From assembly GCA_009746045.1 (NCBI GenBank), contig RPFO01000154.1, positions 5,306,146 through 5,370,145 of the forward strand: a stretch of DNA of 64,000 nucleotides, in the 5' to 3' direction. Below are positions 63,117 to 64,000 of this stretch, piece after piece. The position numbers and the translations under genes are program-made. The notes under the pieces were generated by a model, which was not told the DNA's origin, searched no databases, and was given only the letters and a program-made list of their open reading frames with translations. How positions within the stretch are numbered: position 1 is the first letter of the stretch; every line of letters begins with the position of its first letter. This DNA is from Mesostigma viride (lineage: Eukaryota; Streptophyta; Mesostigmatophyceae; Mesostigmatales; Mesostigmataceae).

Positions 63117-64000
63117 TTAAAAGCCATATCAAGGAGAATGTATTAAAGCCATATGCCTTATCTCTGGGATATGTGCTACAGATCCTCCCAACGGAGTTAT
63201 GTTTCTAATTAAGGGGAGGTGGCACCCCCAAAACCTTAAAAATTGACCTATGCTAATATCACTTGAAATTCATTTGCACAATGCTAAGTTATGATTGTGG
63301 GCACTAAATAACATCTCTAGTGAGTTGTCCATGCACTTGTTGGGGGTACTACCCCCATATATACGCCAATAATGCGCTATAAATAGCAAAAGACGCTAAT
63401 TAGGGCTGGGTACGCCCCAGTCAATGCACACATTTATTTGCAAAACTGTCTGCAGCGTTTTTAGTTCCCTGAGTTTGTAGCTTGCCGAGCTATTTACATC
63501 ATGGAAAGGGCTAAACCTCGAACAGTTATTAATTTCCCCGCAAAACGACCCATTTTTTACCGGACATTGGGAATAACTTTTCATAAACACGTCAAAAAAA
63601 TACTTTTTTCTGCAGCAAAAATCCGTCTAACAGGGGGACAACTGTCTTCCAAGTCCCAGGTCATTCCGACAAGTCTAGCTCAAGTTATAAAGTTAAACGT
63701 GCTAAAACCTGAACATAAGCTAAAGGAGGGTTTTCTTTGTACAAGGCCAGTTAGGCATGATGTTTTCCATCCAAAAAGCCTGAAAGCATGCCCTACTCGA
63801 TCACAAAACATAAGCAAACAGCTAGGCACCTCATCTGCCCTCACCTGCCCTCAGCATGGCCAACCTTGCCAGCCCAAGCATAGCAACACGATCCTTAGGC
63901 ATACATGCCAAGAGAGCATACACAACAGTCAACCCAAGGTTACCTTGTAAACTTCATGATTAGAACTGAGCAAATCTATGACCAAAAGCACATATAAATA
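63117..64000. other. Right flank repeat and an unassigned region
   Basis: 63117-63215 is the dispersed repeat (minus-strand match to 20-100). The rest is AT-rich. A 149-codon frame at 63501-63950 (MERAKPRTVINFPAKRP) has no recognisable domain and is probably fortuitous. Confidence 0.45.

Noticed and set aside
63501-63950. 149-codon ORF MERAKPRTV...
   Set aside because: No recognisable domain, AT-rich repeat surroundings, and no second copy or neighbour to support it; kept only as a note in the flank description.

Overview
This window is repeat-dominated nuclear DNA from a eukaryote, most likely a green alga of the Chlorophyceae. The evidence for that is a plant-type potassium/proton antiporter (KEA4/5/6 subfamily) split into very short GC-rich exons, a TGTAA poly(A)-like signal after its last visible exon, and abundant copia, gypsy and non-LTR retroelements. 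No bacterial operons, rRNA genes, convincing tRNA genes or CRISPR arrays are visible.

Region 1 (1-17.85 kb) is the 3' part of the antiporter gene on the + strand. Six in-phase exons (689-935, 1357-1545, 2866-2943, 13022-13066, 13884-13930, 17641-17698) join into the conserved C-terminal half of a CPA2 transporter. The introns hold a 7.8-kb copia element (3033-10841, TSD ACTAC), a young non-autonomous LTR element (13944-16088, TSD GCGTG) and many minisatellites. They also hold many degenerate copies of the neighbouring exon ends together with their splice sites ('exon echoes'), which is the most unusual host feature here.

Region 2 (17.85-27.4 kb) starts with a non-LTR retrotransposon with a C-terminal restriction-like endonuclease (17886-20858, minus). 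Two 5'-truncated relatives of it (22034-22131 and 26751-27299) each have a target-site duplication. A second non-LTR family leaves a 3' fragment at 24.7 kb, and an ORF with a viroplasmin/RNase H1 N-terminal-like domain lies at 26.35 kb.

Region 3 (27.4-44.8 kb) is a gypsy element opened by nested insertions. Its gag runs 27447-29177, is interrupted by 12.5 kb of minus-strand copia DNA (family A copy carrying a family B copy and a CACTA-like MITE), and resumes in frame at 41643 with the CCHC knuckle. A non-LTR RT remnant (42.2-43.6 kb) separates this from the gypsy protease (43.74-44.33 kb). An L1-ORF1p-like fragment follows.

Region 4 (45.2-63.1 kb) is bounded by TTAA and matching inverted ends (CCCGTGTTTTTTT plus palindromes), like a piggyBac-type element of 17.9 kb. 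A relative of its target without the insertion lies at the start of the window. Inside are a candidate LTR and a family B copia element (TSD GTTAC) whose left part plus about 0.8 kb of flank is present twice in direct orientation, either a real duplication or an assembly artefact.

The two copia families share features that differ from textbook copia: domain order gag-IN-PR-RT-RH, a protease motif DT(N/Q)(S/A)Q in place of DTGA/DSGA, an RT box HGDD, and LTR ends AGTTA...AACT in place of TG...CA. Family A also carries an extra conserved ORF before gag.
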